Assembly (NCBI RefSeq): GCF_019635455.1
Contig: NZ_JAHBZJ010000011.1
Location: forward strand, 1-64,000
From: Sphingomonas sp.
Lineage (GTDB): Bacteria; Pseudomonadota; Alphaproteobacteria; Sphingomonadales; Sphingomonadaceae
Direction: 5' to 3'
Length of the DNA stretch: 64,000 nucleotides
Shown here: one piece after another, positions 33,936 through 43,197 of the stretch
Numbering within the stretch: the stretch's first letter is position 1
Layout of the letters: each line of letters begins with the position of its first letter
Notes under the pieces: generated by a model
What the model saw: the letters and a program-made list of their open reading frames with translations, nothing else
Told to the model about the DNA's origin: nothing
Databases searched by the model: none
Position numbers and translations under genes: made by a program

Positions 33936-34033
33936 CGCCGAAATCCCCCAAAATGCGGTTCGCGCCCCGTTACCGGCTGTGCGCGGTGCTGCCAAGTGCC
34001 ACTGGGGCCGGCGACGCGGTGCGCGAAACCGCT

Positions 34034-34050
34034 GCATCGTTAACCGATGC
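34034..34050. promoter_or_regulatory. Inverted repeat before the acyl-CoA ligase
   Basis: GCATCG-ttaac-CGATGC lies in the 131-base divergent control region, 16 bases before the ligase ATG and next to its GGAGG site. It might be an operator or leader hairpin. Confidence 0.35.
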
Positions 34051-34066
34051 GGGCTATGGAGGCGCG

Positions 34067-35587
34067 ATGATCGACCTCGATCCCCTTGCGCGACCGATCG
34101 ATGCGCTGCCCGCTTGGGGCGCCGCACGCGCGGGCGATGGCGGTATCGCGCTGGAGGATCGGGCGGGCGCACTCAGCTATGCCCAGCTGGAGGCGGGGGT
34201 CGCCGCGGTCGCGCACTGGCTGGGCCGACAGGGGCTTGCGCCGGGCGCGCGCGTCGCGACCTGGTTGCCCAAGACGCGGGTCGCGTGCCTGATGCCGCTC
34301 GCCGCGACGCGGGCGGGATATGTGCATGTCCCGATCAATCCCGTGCTCAAACGCGCGCAGGTCGCGCATATTCTGGGCGATAGCGGGGCCAAGCTGCTGG
34401 TGACCCAGCCGTCGCGCGCGATGACGCTGGGCGCCGCCGACCTGCCGGATTCCTGCCGGATCGTGGGGGAGGAGGACCTGCCGCTCGACGGGCCGGGCCT
34501 GCCGCCCTGCGCCGCCGATCCGGCGGCTCTGGCGGCGATCCTCTATACCTCCGGATCGACCGGCCGGCCAAAGGGCGTGATGCTCAGCCACGCGAACCTG
34601 TGGCTGGGCGCGATCAGCGTGGCGCATTATCTGCGGATCGAAACGTCGGACCGGGTCCTGGGGGTGCTTCCGTTCAGCTTCGACTATGGACAAAATCAGC
34701 TGTTCTCCACCTGGGCGGCGGGCGCGCGGGTGGTGCCGCTCGATTATCTCACCGCGCGCGACGTGGTGAAGGCGGTGGAACGGCATGGCGTCACCTCGAT
34801 CGCCGGGGTGCCGCCGCTGTGGGTCCAGCTGCTCGAAGCCGACTGGCCGGAGCTTGCGGCGCGGCGGCTGCGGCGGCTCACCAATTCCGGCGGCGCGCTC
34901 ACCGTGCCGATGGTCCGTGCGTTGCGGGCGCGCTTTCCCAAGGCGGATCTGTATCCGATGTACGGGCTGACCGAGGCGTTCCGATCGACCTATCTCGATC
35001 CCGCGCTGGTCGATGCCAATCCCGATTCGATGGGGCGGGCGATCCCCTTTGCCGAGGTGATGGTGGTACGCCCTGACGGGTCGCGCGCCGCGCCGGGGGA
35101 GCCGGGCGAGCTGGTCCATGCCGGCCCGCTGGTGGCCCAGGGCTATTGGGGCGATCCCGAACGTACCGCCGCGCGGTTCCGTCCCGCACCGGCATGGTCG
35201 GCGATGGGCGGGATCGCCGTCTGGTCGGGCGATACGGTGGTGGAAGGGACGGACGGCCTGCTCCGTTTCGTCGGCCGCGATGACGAGATGATCAAGTCCG
35301 CCGGTAACCGCATCAGCCCGACCGAGGTTGAGGAGGCGGTGCTGGCGGGTGGCGAAGCGGTGGAGGCGGCGGCATTCGGTGCGCCCGATGCGCGGCTGGG
35401 ACAGGCGGTCGTGGTGGTGGCGGTCGCGCGCGGTGACCGCGCTCGCGCCGAGGCGGCGCTGCGCGACCGTCTGCGCCGCGATCTGCCGAACTTCATGCAA
35501 CCCGTCCGCTATGACTGGCGCGAAAGCCTGCCGCGCAACGCCAATGGCAAGCTCGACCGTGCCGCGATGAAGGCGGGGATCGCGTGA
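34067..35587 (+). CDS. XrtA-associated acyl-CoA ligase (AMP-forming)
   Basis: 506 aa ANL superfamily enzyme. ATP-binding ILYTSGSTGRPKGVMLSH, YPMYGLTEAF motif, FVGRDDEMIKSAGNRISPTEVE hinge and the catalytic Lys in NANGKLDRAAMK. It should adenylate a carboxylic acid and load it on CoA or, more likely, the neighbouring ACP. GGAGGCGCG before ATG supports the start. First gene of the long rightward XrtA operon; its stop overlaps the next start (GTGA). Confidence 0.92.
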   Translation: MIDLDPLARPIDALPAWGAARAGDGGIALEDRAGALSYAQLEAGVAAVAHWLGRQGLAPGARVATWLPKTRVACLMPLAATRAGYVHVPINPVLKRAQVAHILGDSGAKLLVTQPSRAMTLGAADLPDSCRIVGEEDLPLDGPGLPPCAADPAALAAILYTSGSTGRPKGVMLSHANLWLGAISVAHYLRIETSDRVLGVLPFSFDYGQNQLFSTWAAGARVVPLDYLTARDVVKAVERHGVTSIAGVPPLWVQLLEADWPELAARRLRRLTNSGGALTVPMVRALRARFPKADLYPMYGLTEAFRSTYLDPALVDANPDSMGRAIPFAEVMVVRPDGSRAAPGEPGELVHAGPLVAQGYWGDPERTAARFRPAPAWSAMGGIAVWSGDTVVEGTDGLLRFVGRDDEMIKSAGNRISPTEVEEAVLAGGEAVEAAAFGAPDARLGQAVVVVAVARGDRARAEAALRDRLRRDLPNFMQPVRYDWRESLPRNANGKLDRAAMKAGIA

Positions 35588-35988
35588 AGCGGGTGCGTCG
35601 CGGCGGCTGGCTGCTTCCGGTGCTGGTCCTTGGCGTCGCCGCCTGGCTGGTGCTGCACCCGGGGGAACCGGTTCGTCCGCTCACCCCGGCGGAGCTTGCC
35701 GGATGCTATGCCGGATCGGGCGCGCGCATCGTCCTGCGCGCCGATGGATCGATGCGGGCCGGCTCGGTGGAGGCGCGCTATCACATTATCCCGGGCGTGC
35801 GCGGTTCGCGGCCTGATACGCTGGCGCCGGAAGGGGTGGAGGCGGCGATGGCGGGCGATCGCCTCGTCTTTTCGCGGTCCGATGCACCCGGCCGCTGGTA
35901 TCCGGTCGCCGGAACGCGATTGTCGCTTTATGCGGGCAATGCGCTGCGGCACCTGCCAAAGCTGCCGTGCGAAGGAGTGACGTCATGA
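35584..35988 (+). CDS. Small membrane-anchored protein of the XrtA locus, unknown
   Basis: 134 aa. GTG start overlapping the ligase stop. One N-terminal hydrophobic segment (LLPVLVLGVAAWLVLHPG) and a periplasmic domain with two Cys (AGCYAGSG and LPCEG) that may bond. I know no named family. Strict overlap on both sides (GTGA before, ATGA after) means it is translated with the ligase and decarboxylase, so it probably works with them. Confidence 0.75.
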   Translation: MKRVRRGGWLLPVLVLGVAAWLVLHPGEPVRPLTPAELAGCYAGSGARIVLRADGSMRAGSVEARYHIIPGVRGSRPDTLAPEGVEAAMAGDRLVFSRSDAPGRWYPVAGTRLSLYAGNALRHLPKLPCEGVTS

Positions 35989-37256
35989 AGCCGATGGGGC
36001 CGATCCCCCCGGAATTCGCGGGCCAGGCGGCGTTGACGATCGCCGGCCGTGCCGCGTCCGACTGGGTGGCCGGCGCGGGATCGCCGCTGTTCGTCTATGA
36101 TTTCGACATTGTCGCCGCCCGGGTCGCGCGGCTGCGCGCCGCACTGCCCGCGCGGGTGGATATCCATTATGCGATCAAGGCCAATCCGCTGCCGGACCTG
36201 CTCGCCGCGATCGCGCCGCTTGTCGATGGACTCGATATCGCGTCGGCGGGCGAACTGGACCGGGCGCTCGCGGTCAAGCCGGCGTCGGCGATCAGCTTTG
36301 CCGGACCCGGCAAGCGCGATGTCGAGCTGGAAGCGGCGATCCGCGCGGGGGCGACGATCAACCTCGAATCCGCGGCCGAGGGGGATCGCGCGCGCGCCAT
36401 CGCCGAACGCCTTGGCGTCACGCCGCGGCTTGCGGTGCGGGTCAATCCGGATTTCGAACTGCGTGGGTCGGGGATGAAGATGGGCGGCCGCGCCTCCCCC
36501 TTCGGGGTCGATGTCGCGGAGGTTCCCGCGCTGGTGCGCCGGTTGATCGCGGCGGGCGCGGACTGGCGCGGCTTTCATATCTTCGCCGGGTCCCAGTCGC
36601 TCGATACCGCCGCGATCATCGAATCCCAGGCGGCGACGGTGGCGCTGGCCGGGCGACTGGCAGAGGAATCGGGCCATTTCCCACCGCTGGTCAATCTCGG
36701 TGGCGGGCTGGGCGTCCCCTATTTCGCCGGCGACCGGCCAGTCGATGTCGCGGCGATCGGGCAGGCGCTCGAACGGGCGATCGCCGACAGCGCGCTTGCG
36801 GCGGCGGGCGCGGGCTTCGCCGTCGAGCTCGGCCGCTGGCTCGTCGCCGAAAGCGGCGTGTACCTGACCCGTGTCGTCGATCGGAAGCAAAGCGGGGGCG
36901 AGACCTTCCTCGTCTGCGACGGCGGTCTTCACCACCAGCTCGCCGCGACCGGCAATTTCGGCACCGTCGTGCGCCGCAACTATCCCGTCGCGGTCGCCGA
37001 CAAACTGGGTTTCGAAGCGACTGAAACCGTGTCGATTGTCGGTCCGCTCTGCACCCCGCTCGACCGGCTGGCGGACCGGGTGGCGCTGCCCCGCGCCGAT
37101 ATCGGCGACGTGATCGCCGTTTTCCTGGCCGGCGCCTATGGCGCGACCGCCAGTCCTTCCGCCTTTCTGGGCCATGGCCCCGCCGCCGAAATCCTGGCGA
37201 AATCCTCACCGGAACGCGGAACGCCTAACGCAATCTTTACCTCTGACGCCCCATAG
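35985..37256 (+). CDS. XrtA-associated PLP-dependent decarboxylase
   Basis: 423 aa, fold type III alanine racemase-like/ornithine-DAP decarboxylase family. PLP Lys65 in HYAIKANPL, glycine-rich NLGGGLGVPYF, and CDGGLHHQLAATGNFG. Member of the exosortase A-linked group related to diaminopimelate decarboxylase. It likely makes an amine used by the adjacent ligase/ACP system. ATG overlaps the preceding stop. Confidence 0.9.
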   Translation: MKPMGPIPPEFAGQAALTIAGRAASDWVAGAGSPLFVYDFDIVAARVARLRAALPARVDIHYAIKANPLPDLLAAIAPLVDGLDIASAGELDRALAVKPASAISFAGPGKRDVELEAAIRAGATINLESAAEGDRARAIAERLGVTPRLAVRVNPDFELRGSGMKMGGRASPFGVDVAEVPALVRRLIAAGADWRGFHIFAGSQSLDTAAIIESQAATVALAGRLAEESGHFPPLVNLGGGLGVPYFAGDRPVDVAAIGQALERAIADSALAAAGAGFAVELGRWLVAESGVYLTRVVDRKQSGGETFLVCDGGLHHQLAATGNFGTVVRRNYPVAVADKLGFEATETVSIVGPLCTPLDRLADRVALPRADIGDVIAVFLAGAYGATASPSAFLGHGPAAEILAKSSPERGTPNAIFTSDAP

Positions 37257-37280
37257 CTTTCCGGAAATCTCGCAGATCAG

Positions 37281-37298
37281 CCGTCGGGACGCCGACGG
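37281..37298 (+). promoter_or_regulatory. Hairpin before the export lipoprotein gene
   Basis: CCGTCGG-gacg-CCGACGG, 7-bp perfect stem in the 71-base gap, the largest gap in the rightward operon. May be a processing or partial termination site separating the first three genes from the polysaccharide genes. Confidence 0.35.
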
Positions 37299-37327
37299 TG
37301 CTGCGGGGTGGAAGGAGGTTCCGGGTG

Positions 37328-37972
37328 ATGCGTTTGGGTCAGACTGGCAGGATGCTGGCGCTGCTGCCGATGATGGCGGTGGCGCTGTCGGGCTGTATGG
37401 GCGGCGGTGGCCGTGCGGAATTGCCGCCGACGACGTTCGTCGCCAGCCGCGAAGGGCCGGGCGAGGAATATGTCATCGGCCCGCTCGACACGCTTCAGGT
37501 CTTCGTGTGGCGCAATCCCGACCTGTCGGCAAAGGTGCAGGTGCGGCCCGACGGACGCATCACGACGCCGCTCATCAGCGACATGCCGGCGGTCGGAAAG
37601 ACGCCGGCGATGCTGGCCGACGACCTGAAATACGCGCTCAGCGAATATATCAAGGATCCGATCGTCTCGGTGATCGTCGAGGGGTTTTCGGGTACGTTCA
37701 GCCAGCAGATCCGCGTCGTCGGCGCGACCGAGAAGCCGGCGTCGATTCCCTATCGCGCCAATATGACGCTGCTCGACGCGATGATCGCGGTCGGCGGCCT
37801 CAGCGAATTCGCCGCGGGTAACCGCGCGCGGCTGATCCGCTTCGACAAGGCGTCGGGGCGGCAACGCGAATATCGGGTCCGCCTGTCGGATCTGCTCAAG
37901 AACGGGGACACGAGCGCGAACGTCCGGCTGGAGCCGGGCGACGTCGTCATCATCCCCGAGAGCATGTTCTGA
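37328..37972 (+). CDS. XrtA/PEP-CTERM polysaccharide export lipoprotein (Wza-like)
   Basis: 214 aa. Lipobox VALSGC, then the poly-export domain (EYVIGPLDTLQVFVWRNPDLS, VRPDGRITTPLI) and a SLBB domain (TLLDAMIAVGGLSEFA), ending in EPGDVVIIPESMF. Forms the outer-membrane/periplasmic export channel for polysaccharide. AAGGAGG stands about 9 bases before ATG. First of the synthesis/export gene run. Confidence 0.93.
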   Translation: MRLGQTGRMLALLPMMAVALSGCMGGGGRAELPPTTFVASREGPGEEYVIGPLDTLQVFVWRNPDLSAKVQVRPDGRITTPLISDMPAVGKTPAMLADDLKYALSEYIKDPIVSVIVEGFSGTFSQQIRVVGATEKPASIPYRANMTLLDAMIAVGGLSEFAAGNRARLIRFDKASGRQREYRVRLSDLLKNGDTSANVRLEPGDVVIIPESMF

Positions 37973-37985
37973 GGGTCCGGCGCTG

Positions 37986-39530
37986 ATGGGGGATATCTGG
38001 ACCGAGATTCGCGGCGCGATCCATGGGGTGTGGCAACGCCGCTGGATCGCCATCGCGGCCGCCTGGGCGATCTGCCTGGCGGGCTGGCTCGTCGTGTCCC
38101 AGATTCCCAACCAGTATGAAAGCCGCGCGCGCGTGTTCGTTCAGCTGCGTCAGCTGGTCCCCGGCGACGGCCTCGCCACCCAGCAGGAGCAGCAGCGCGA
38201 TATCGACCGCGTGCGCCAGACGCTGACCAGCGCCGTCAATCTGGAAAAGGTCGTGCGCGGGACCGCGCTCGCCGACACCGTCGCCACCGATCGCGATGTC
38301 GCCGACCGGGTCGCCAGTCTTCAGCGGATGATCAAGGTGGTGCAGGCGCAGGACAGCCTGTTCGAAATTTCCGCGACCGTCGCCGATACCGGCAATTCCG
38401 ACGCGCACAATGCGAAGCTTGCCCGCAGCATCGTCCAGAAGCTGATCGACATCTTCGTCGAGGACAATCTGGCGCAGGGGCGTGACGATGCCAGCCAGTC
38501 GCTTCAGTTCCTCGACCAGCAGCTCGCCCAGCGGCAGAAACAGCTCCAGGACGCCGAAGCGAAAAAGGCGGATTTCCAGGCGCGCTATCTCGGCTCGCTG
38601 CCCGGCACCGGGACGTTGAGCGATCGCCTGTCGGCGGCGCGCAGCCAGCTGGCGCAGGTCAATTCCGATCTCGCCGCCGCGCAGAGCGCGCTGGCGGCGG
38701 TCAACGGTCAGATGGCGGGGACGTCCGCCACCGTATCGGGTTCGGGCGGCACCGCCGTCGCGGGACCGGCGCGCGCGCGAGTTTCGGCTATTCAAGGACA
38801 GTTGGCCGAAGCCCGCGCGCGCGGATGGACCGATAACCATCCCGACGTTCAGGCGCTCAAGAGCCAGCTCGCCGCGGCCCAGACCGCAGCGCGCAGCGAA
38901 CGCGTGACGGTCAGCGGGGGAACCAGCGCGACCGCCAACCCGCTCTATCTCAGCCTCAAGGCGATGCAGGCGGACAAGGCCGCGCAGGTCGCCGCGCTGA
39001 TGAACCGCAAGGCCCAGATCGAGGCGGATATCCAGTCGTTCGACGAAAAGATGGCGGGCGATCCGGCCGCGGCGCAGGAACAGGCCGAGATCGATCGCAA
39101 TTACGAGGTGCTGAAGGCCCAGTATGACAAGCTGCTCACCGACCGTGAGCAGGTGAAGCTGCGCAGCCAGGCCGCGAGCCAGGCCGATGCGGTGAAGTTC
39201 AGCGTGATCGATCCGCCGACCGCGCCGCGCTCGCCCACCGCGCCGAACCGGCCGCTGCTGCTCACCGGCGTGCTGCTGGCGGGACTTGGTGGCGGGATCG
39301 CCGCCGCGTTCGGCCTCAGCCAGATCGCCGGCACCTTCGCCACCTCCAATCGCCTTGAAAAGGTGAGCGGCATGCCGGTGATCGGGTCGGTCGGTCGCGT
39401 GCTGTCCGACGCCCAGATCGCGCTGCGCCGGCGGCGTTTCCACCTGTTCCTTGGCGCGACCGGCGGCCTGGCGGTCGCCTGGGTGGCGCTGATGGGGCTG
39501 GAAATGTTCCAGCGCGGCATGGTGGCCTGA
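37986..39530 (+). CDS. XrtA polysaccharide chain-length determinant (Wzz/GNVR)
   Basis: 514 aa. N-terminal span (WIAIAAAWAICLAGWLVVSQ), long periplasmic coiled-coil segment (QFLDQQLAQRQKQLQDAEAK and further), the GNVR-like DRNYEVLKAQYDKLLTDRE region, and C-terminal spans (LLLTGVLLAGLGGGIAAAFG and FLGATGGLAVAWVALMG). It sets glycan length with the autokinase that follows. ATG 13 bases after the previous stop. Confidence 0.93.
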   Translation: MGDIWTEIRGAIHGVWQRRWIAIAAAWAICLAGWLVVSQIPNQYESRARVFVQLRQLVPGDGLATQQEQQRDIDRVRQTLTSAVNLEKVVRGTALADTVATDRDVADRVASLQRMIKVVQAQDSLFEISATVADTGNSDAHNAKLARSIVQKLIDIFVEDNLAQGRDDASQSLQFLDQQLAQRQKQLQDAEAKKADFQARYLGSLPGTGTLSDRLSAARSQLAQVNSDLAAAQSALAAVNGQMAGTSATVSGSGGTAVAGPARARVSAIQGQLAEARARGWTDNHPDVQALKSQLAAAQTAARSERVTVSGGTSATANPLYLSLKAMQADKAAQVAALMNRKAQIEADIQSFDEKMAGDPAAAQEQAEIDRNYEVLKAQYDKLLTDREQVKLRSQAASQADAVKFSVIDPPTAPRSPTAPNRPLLLTGVLLAGLGGGIAAAFGLSQIAGTFATSNRLEKVSGMPVIGSVGRVLSDAQIALRRRRFHLFLGATGGLAVAWVALMGLEMFQRGMVA

Positions 39531-39541
39531 GGGGGGATGCG

Positions 39542-40513
39542 ATGAACGACCAGACTCCCCGGCGTTATCGCGGATCGCTCGTCGAACGGGCCGCCGCGAT
39601 CTACGCGTTTTCGCCGCCGCAGAATCGTTCGGCTCCGGTCGAGCCGACACCGGCCGCGCCACAGCCGGCCGCGCCGCTGCACCGGCCGCTGTTCGACACG
39701 GTCGAGCCGCCGCGTGCGCCGCTGCGCCCCGATCATGCGACGCCCGCGCCCCAGCCGGCACCCACCGGACGTCGGGCCGTGGCTATCGATCGCGTCAAGC
39801 TCGCGGCTGCCGGCATGCTGGTTCCCGGCGCGGCGGTGACCGCGCTGGCCGAGGAGTTCCGCCTTATCAAGCGGCAGCTGCTCGCCACCTCGCGCACGAT
39901 CCGCAGGGATGATGACGACAAGGGGCGGATGGTCCTCGTCTGTTCGGCAAAGCCCGACGACGGCAAGACGTTTTGCGCGATCAACCTCGCGCTTTCGATG
40001 GCCGCCGAAAAGGATGTCGAGATTCTGCTCGTCGATGCCGATTTCGCGAAGCCGGATGTCCTGAACAAGCTCGGCGCGCCGGACGGCGTGGGCCTGCTCG
40101 ACGTGCTGGCCGGCAATGTCGCCAGCGCGGAGGAGTGCATCGTCGATACCGACGTGCCGCAGCTTTCGGTGCTTCCGGCCGGGACGAAATCGAACGCGGA
40201 CACCGAATTGCTCGCCAGCGCGCGCGCCCATGCGATCCTCGACGGGCTGGCCGCCGCCAATCCGCGCCGCATCGTGATCTTTGATTCGCCGCCCGCGCTC
40301 GCGGCGTCGCCGGCCTCGGTGCTCGCCGACCATGTCGGTCAGGTGATGATGGTGGTCCGCGCGGATCGCACCACCGAAAGCGATCTGCGCGAAGCGGTCG
40401 GCCTGCTCGACGCGTGCGCGCATATCCAGCTCGTCCTCAACAACGTCACGTTCCAGCCGGGGGGGCGCCGCTTCGGCAGCTATGGCGCCTATTATGGGGA
40501 GCCGGACAAATGA
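39542..40513 (+). CDS. XrtA-associated tyrosine autokinase (BY-kinase)
   Basis: 323 aa. Pro/Ala-rich N-terminus, then a MinD-like ATPase: Walker A SAKPDDGKTF (about 135-144), Walker A' ILLVDADFAKPD, Walker B IVIFDSPPAL. The C-terminus ends in a small Tyr cluster (SYGAYYG) as autophosphorylation sites. Works with the chain-length protein in the inner membrane. Stop overlaps the next ATG. Confidence 0.92.
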   Translation: MNDQTPRRYRGSLVERAAAIYAFSPPQNRSAPVEPTPAAPQPAAPLHRPLFDTVEPPRAPLRPDHATPAPQPAPTGRRAVAIDRVKLAAAGMLVPGAAVTALAEEFRLIKRQLLATSRTIRRDDDDKGRMVLVCSAKPDDGKTFCAINLALSMAAEKDVEILLVDADFAKPDVLNKLGAPDGVGLLDVLAGNVASAEECIVDTDVPQLSVLPAGTKSNADTELLASARAHAILDGLAAANPRRIVIFDSPPALAASPASVLADHVGQVMMVVRADRTTESDLREAVGLLDACAHIQLVLNNVTFQPGGRRFGSYGAYYGEPDK

Positions 40514-42102
40514 AACTGATCGTCGCGGCGCTCGCCGCCACCGCCCTCATCGCGGTCCCCGCATCGGCCAAGGAGCGGCGCAAGTCGATCCGCGCCCATG
40601 TCGATGCCAGCCAGGTGCTGGTCGCCGACCTGTCGGGCGGGGGTGAGGTGCTGACCTATTCGACGCTGGGCGCGGGGATCGACGCGTCGATCCACACCCG
40701 CCGGGTCGAGGTGCAGCTTTCCTACCAATATGAGCACCGGTTCGATTATCAGAAGAACGTCGCCGACACCGACACGCATAGCGGCCTGGCCCGTGCGGCG
40801 GTGCGCGTCGCGCCGGGCTTCACGGTCGAGGGCGGCGCGCTCGCCACTCGCGCACGCACCGATATTCGCGGCGACGCGCCCGGCAACCTGGCCGGCAACG
40901 TCCGCAACATCAGCCAGGTCTATTCGGCCTATGCCGGCCCCACCTTCAACACCGGCGACGGCCCGGCCAGCATCAGCGCGGCCTATCGCTTCGGCTATAA
41001 CAAGGTCGAGGCGCCGGACATCCCCGCGATCGACCCCAGCCAGCCGCCGGTCGATGTGTACGACAGTTCGACCAGCCATCTGGCGCAGGTGCGCGCCGGG
41101 GTAAAGGCGGGGACGATCCTGCCCGTCGGCGTCAGCGTCGCCGGCACCTGGCAGCGCGAACAGGCGAGCCAGCTCAATCAGACCTATGACGGCAAGTTCG
41201 GCCGCGCCGACGCGGTGTTGCCGGTCGGTGCCGGACTCGCGGTGGTCGGCGGCGTCGGCTATGAAAAGATCGAGATCAGCCAGAAGGATGCGCTGCGCGA
41301 TACCTCTGGCGCGATCGTTCGCGACGGTGCGGGCCGGTTCGTGACCGATCCCGCCTCGCCGCAACGGATCGCCTACGAAACCGACGGGCTCTTCTGGGAC
41401 GCGGGCGTGCTCTACAAGCCCAGCTCGCGCTTCATGCTCGAGGCGCGGGTCGGGCGTCGCTATGATTCGATGAGCTATACCGGCTCGCTCCAGTGGCAGA
41501 TGTCGCGCCGATCGGCGCTTCAGGTCGGCGTCTATGATTCGGTGGAAAGTTTCGGTCGCCAGCTGATCGACGACCTGTCCAGCCTGCCGACCAGCTTCAC
41601 CACGCCCAACAGCCCGTTCGGCAACGCCTATAATGGCTGTGTCTTTGGCAACGGATCGGGGGCGGGCGGGTGCCTGACCAACACGCTCGGCTCGATCGCA
41701 TCGGCCAACTACCGCGCACGCGGCGTCACCGGGGTCCTCGCGCTCAATGCCGGGCCGACCACGATGGGCTTTGGCGCGGGCTATGCCAATCGCCGCTATC
41801 TGGTGCCGGCGGGCAGTTCCGCGCTCGCGGGGACCAGCGACGAGACCTATTACGCACAGTTCTTCGCGTCGCAGGCGCTTGACAGCCGCTCCGCGATCAG
41901 CGGCAATGCCTATGTGAACTATTTCCTCAGCGGGGTGGCCAATGCGCCCGGCGTGCTGGGGGCGGGGGCCAGCGGCTCCTATTCGCGCAGCTTTGGCGCG
42001 CTCAGCGCGTCGGCGTCGGTCGGGGTCTCGACCTTCGATGTCGAAGGCGGCGTCAACGGCACCAATGCGCAGGCGCTGTTCGGCCTGCGCTACGGCTTCT
42101 AA
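40510..42102 (+). CDS. XrtA-locus outer-membrane beta-barrel protein
   Basis: 530 aa. Signal peptide (LIVAALAATALIAVPASA), then alternating strands with aromatic ends and a terminal Phe (ALFGLRYGF) typical of outer-membrane barrels; corresponds to the PEP-CTERM-locus TIGR03016-type family by position and sequence style. It may act as the outer-membrane passage for the polymer. A short loop (FGNAYNGCVFGNG) has Cys residues. ATG overlaps the kinase stop. Confidence 0.85.
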   Translation: MKLIVAALAATALIAVPASAKERRKSIRAHVDASQVLVADLSGGGEVLTYSTLGAGIDASIHTRRVEVQLSYQYEHRFDYQKNVADTDTHSGLARAAVRVAPGFTVEGGALATRARTDIRGDAPGNLAGNVRNISQVYSAYAGPTFNTGDGPASISAAYRFGYNKVEAPDIPAIDPSQPPVDVYDSSTSHLAQVRAGVKAGTILPVGVSVAGTWQREQASQLNQTYDGKFGRADAVLPVGAGLAVVGGVGYEKIEISQKDALRDTSGAIVRDGAGRFVTDPASPQRIAYETDGLFWDAGVLYKPSSRFMLEARVGRRYDSMSYTGSLQWQMSRRSALQVGVYDSVESFGRQLIDDLSSLPTSFTTPNSPFGNAYNGCVFGNGSGAGGCLTNTLGSIASANYRARGVTGVLALNAGPTTMGFGAGYANRRYLVPAGSSALAGTSDETYYAQFFASQALDSRSAISGNAYVNYFLSGVANAPGVLGAGASGSYSRSFGALSASASVGVSTFDVEGGVNGTNAQALFGLRYGF

Positions 42103-42124
42103 CGGCTCCGGCCAGGGTGGAATG

Positions 42125-43195
42125 ATGTACGACGACCATTATGGATTGAGCGGACGGCCGTTCCAGCTGACGCCAGATCCGGCATTCTGGTTCGATACCG
42201 CCACGCATAAAAAGGCGATGGCCTATCTTGGCTATGGCCTCAGCCAGGGTGAGGGCTTCATCGTCATCACCGGTCAGCCGGGGGTCGGCAAGACGACGCT
42301 GATCGGCCATCTGATGGGGACGATCGACCGCGAGCGGATGCACGTGGTCAAGCTGGTCACCACCCAGATCGAGGCGGAGGACTTGCTCCACATGGTCGCC
42401 GGCGGGCTGGGCATCGACAGCGCCGGCGCCGCCAAGTCGCAGGTCATCGCCGCAATCGAAAAGGCGCTCCACGCGATGGCGCGGGCGGGCAAGCGCACGC
42501 TGCTGATCGTGGACGAGGCCCAGGCGCTGCCGATCGCGAGTCTGGAAGAGCTGCGCATGCTCTCCAATCTTCAGGCCGGCGGCTATCCGCTGTTGCAGAT
42601 CTTCCTGCTCGGCCAGCCCGAATTTCGCGCGCGCCTGTCCGATCCCCGGCTCGAACAGCTGCGTCAGCGGGTGATCGCGATGCATCAGCTCGATCCGATG
42701 GATGGCGAAGAGGTCGAACCCTATCTGATCCATCGCCTCTCGGTCGTCGGCTGGCGGGGCAAGCCGCGGTTCAAGAATGACGCCGTGGCGGCGATCCATC
42801 GCTGGTCCGACGGCATCCCGCGCAAGGTGAACCAGCTGGCGGGGCGCGTGCTCCTGTTCGGTGCGATCGAACAGATCGACAGCTTTACCGGCGCCGATGT
42901 CGATGCGGTGATCGCCGATCTCGACAGCGACATGGCGTTCGACGGACGTCCCGCCACTGCCGCCGCGCCGCCGCCCGCTCCGGCCACGGCGAGCGCCGAT
43001 CCGGCGCGCGATCCGGTTCGCCCCGCGCCATCCGCCGCCGCCCCTGGCGCCGACGACCTGGTCGCGCGGATTGCCCGGCTGGAGGGGCGGCTGGAGGAAC
43101 AGGACGCGGCGTTGCGCCGGGTGCTGACGCTGATGGTCGATTTTATCGAGGCGGAGGACGCGCGCCCGTCGGCGCGGCGTGGAACCGCCGCCTGA
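42125..43195 (+). CDS. XrtA-associated ExeA-like AAA ATPase
   Basis: 356 aa. MYDDHYGLSGRPFQLTPDP is the hallmark start of the PEP-CTERM-locus secretion ATPase. Walker A GQPGVGKTT (about 50-58), Walker B LLIVDEAQAL, and a C-terminal coiled coil (DDLVARIARLEGRLEEQDAALRR). Role in export is inferred from locus context. Two adjacent ATGs; the second fits orthologues. Confidence 0.92.
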   Translation: MYDDHYGLSGRPFQLTPDPAFWFDTATHKKAMAYLGYGLSQGEGFIVITGQPGVGKTTLIGHLMGTIDRERMHVVKLVTTQIEAEDLLHMVAGGLGIDSAGAAKSQVIAAIEKALHAMARAGKRTLLIVDEAQALPIASLEELRMLSNLQAGGYPLLQIFLLGQPEFRARLSDPRLEQLRQRVIAMHQLDPMDGEEVEPYLIHRLSVVGWRGKPRFKNDAVAAIHRWSDGIPRKVNQLAGRVLLFGAIEQIDSFTGADVDAVIADLDSDMAFDGRPATAAAPPPAPATASADPARDPVRPAPSAAAPGADDLVARIARLEGRLEEQDAALRRVLTLMVDFIEAEDARPSARRGTAA

Positions 43196-43197
43196 CG

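Noticed and set aside
33990..34020. Sigma-54 promoter for the leftward XrtA operon (TGGCACTTGGCAGCA on the minus strand)
   Set aside because: GG-to-GC spacing is one base short of the required 10, and the -12 element is poor.
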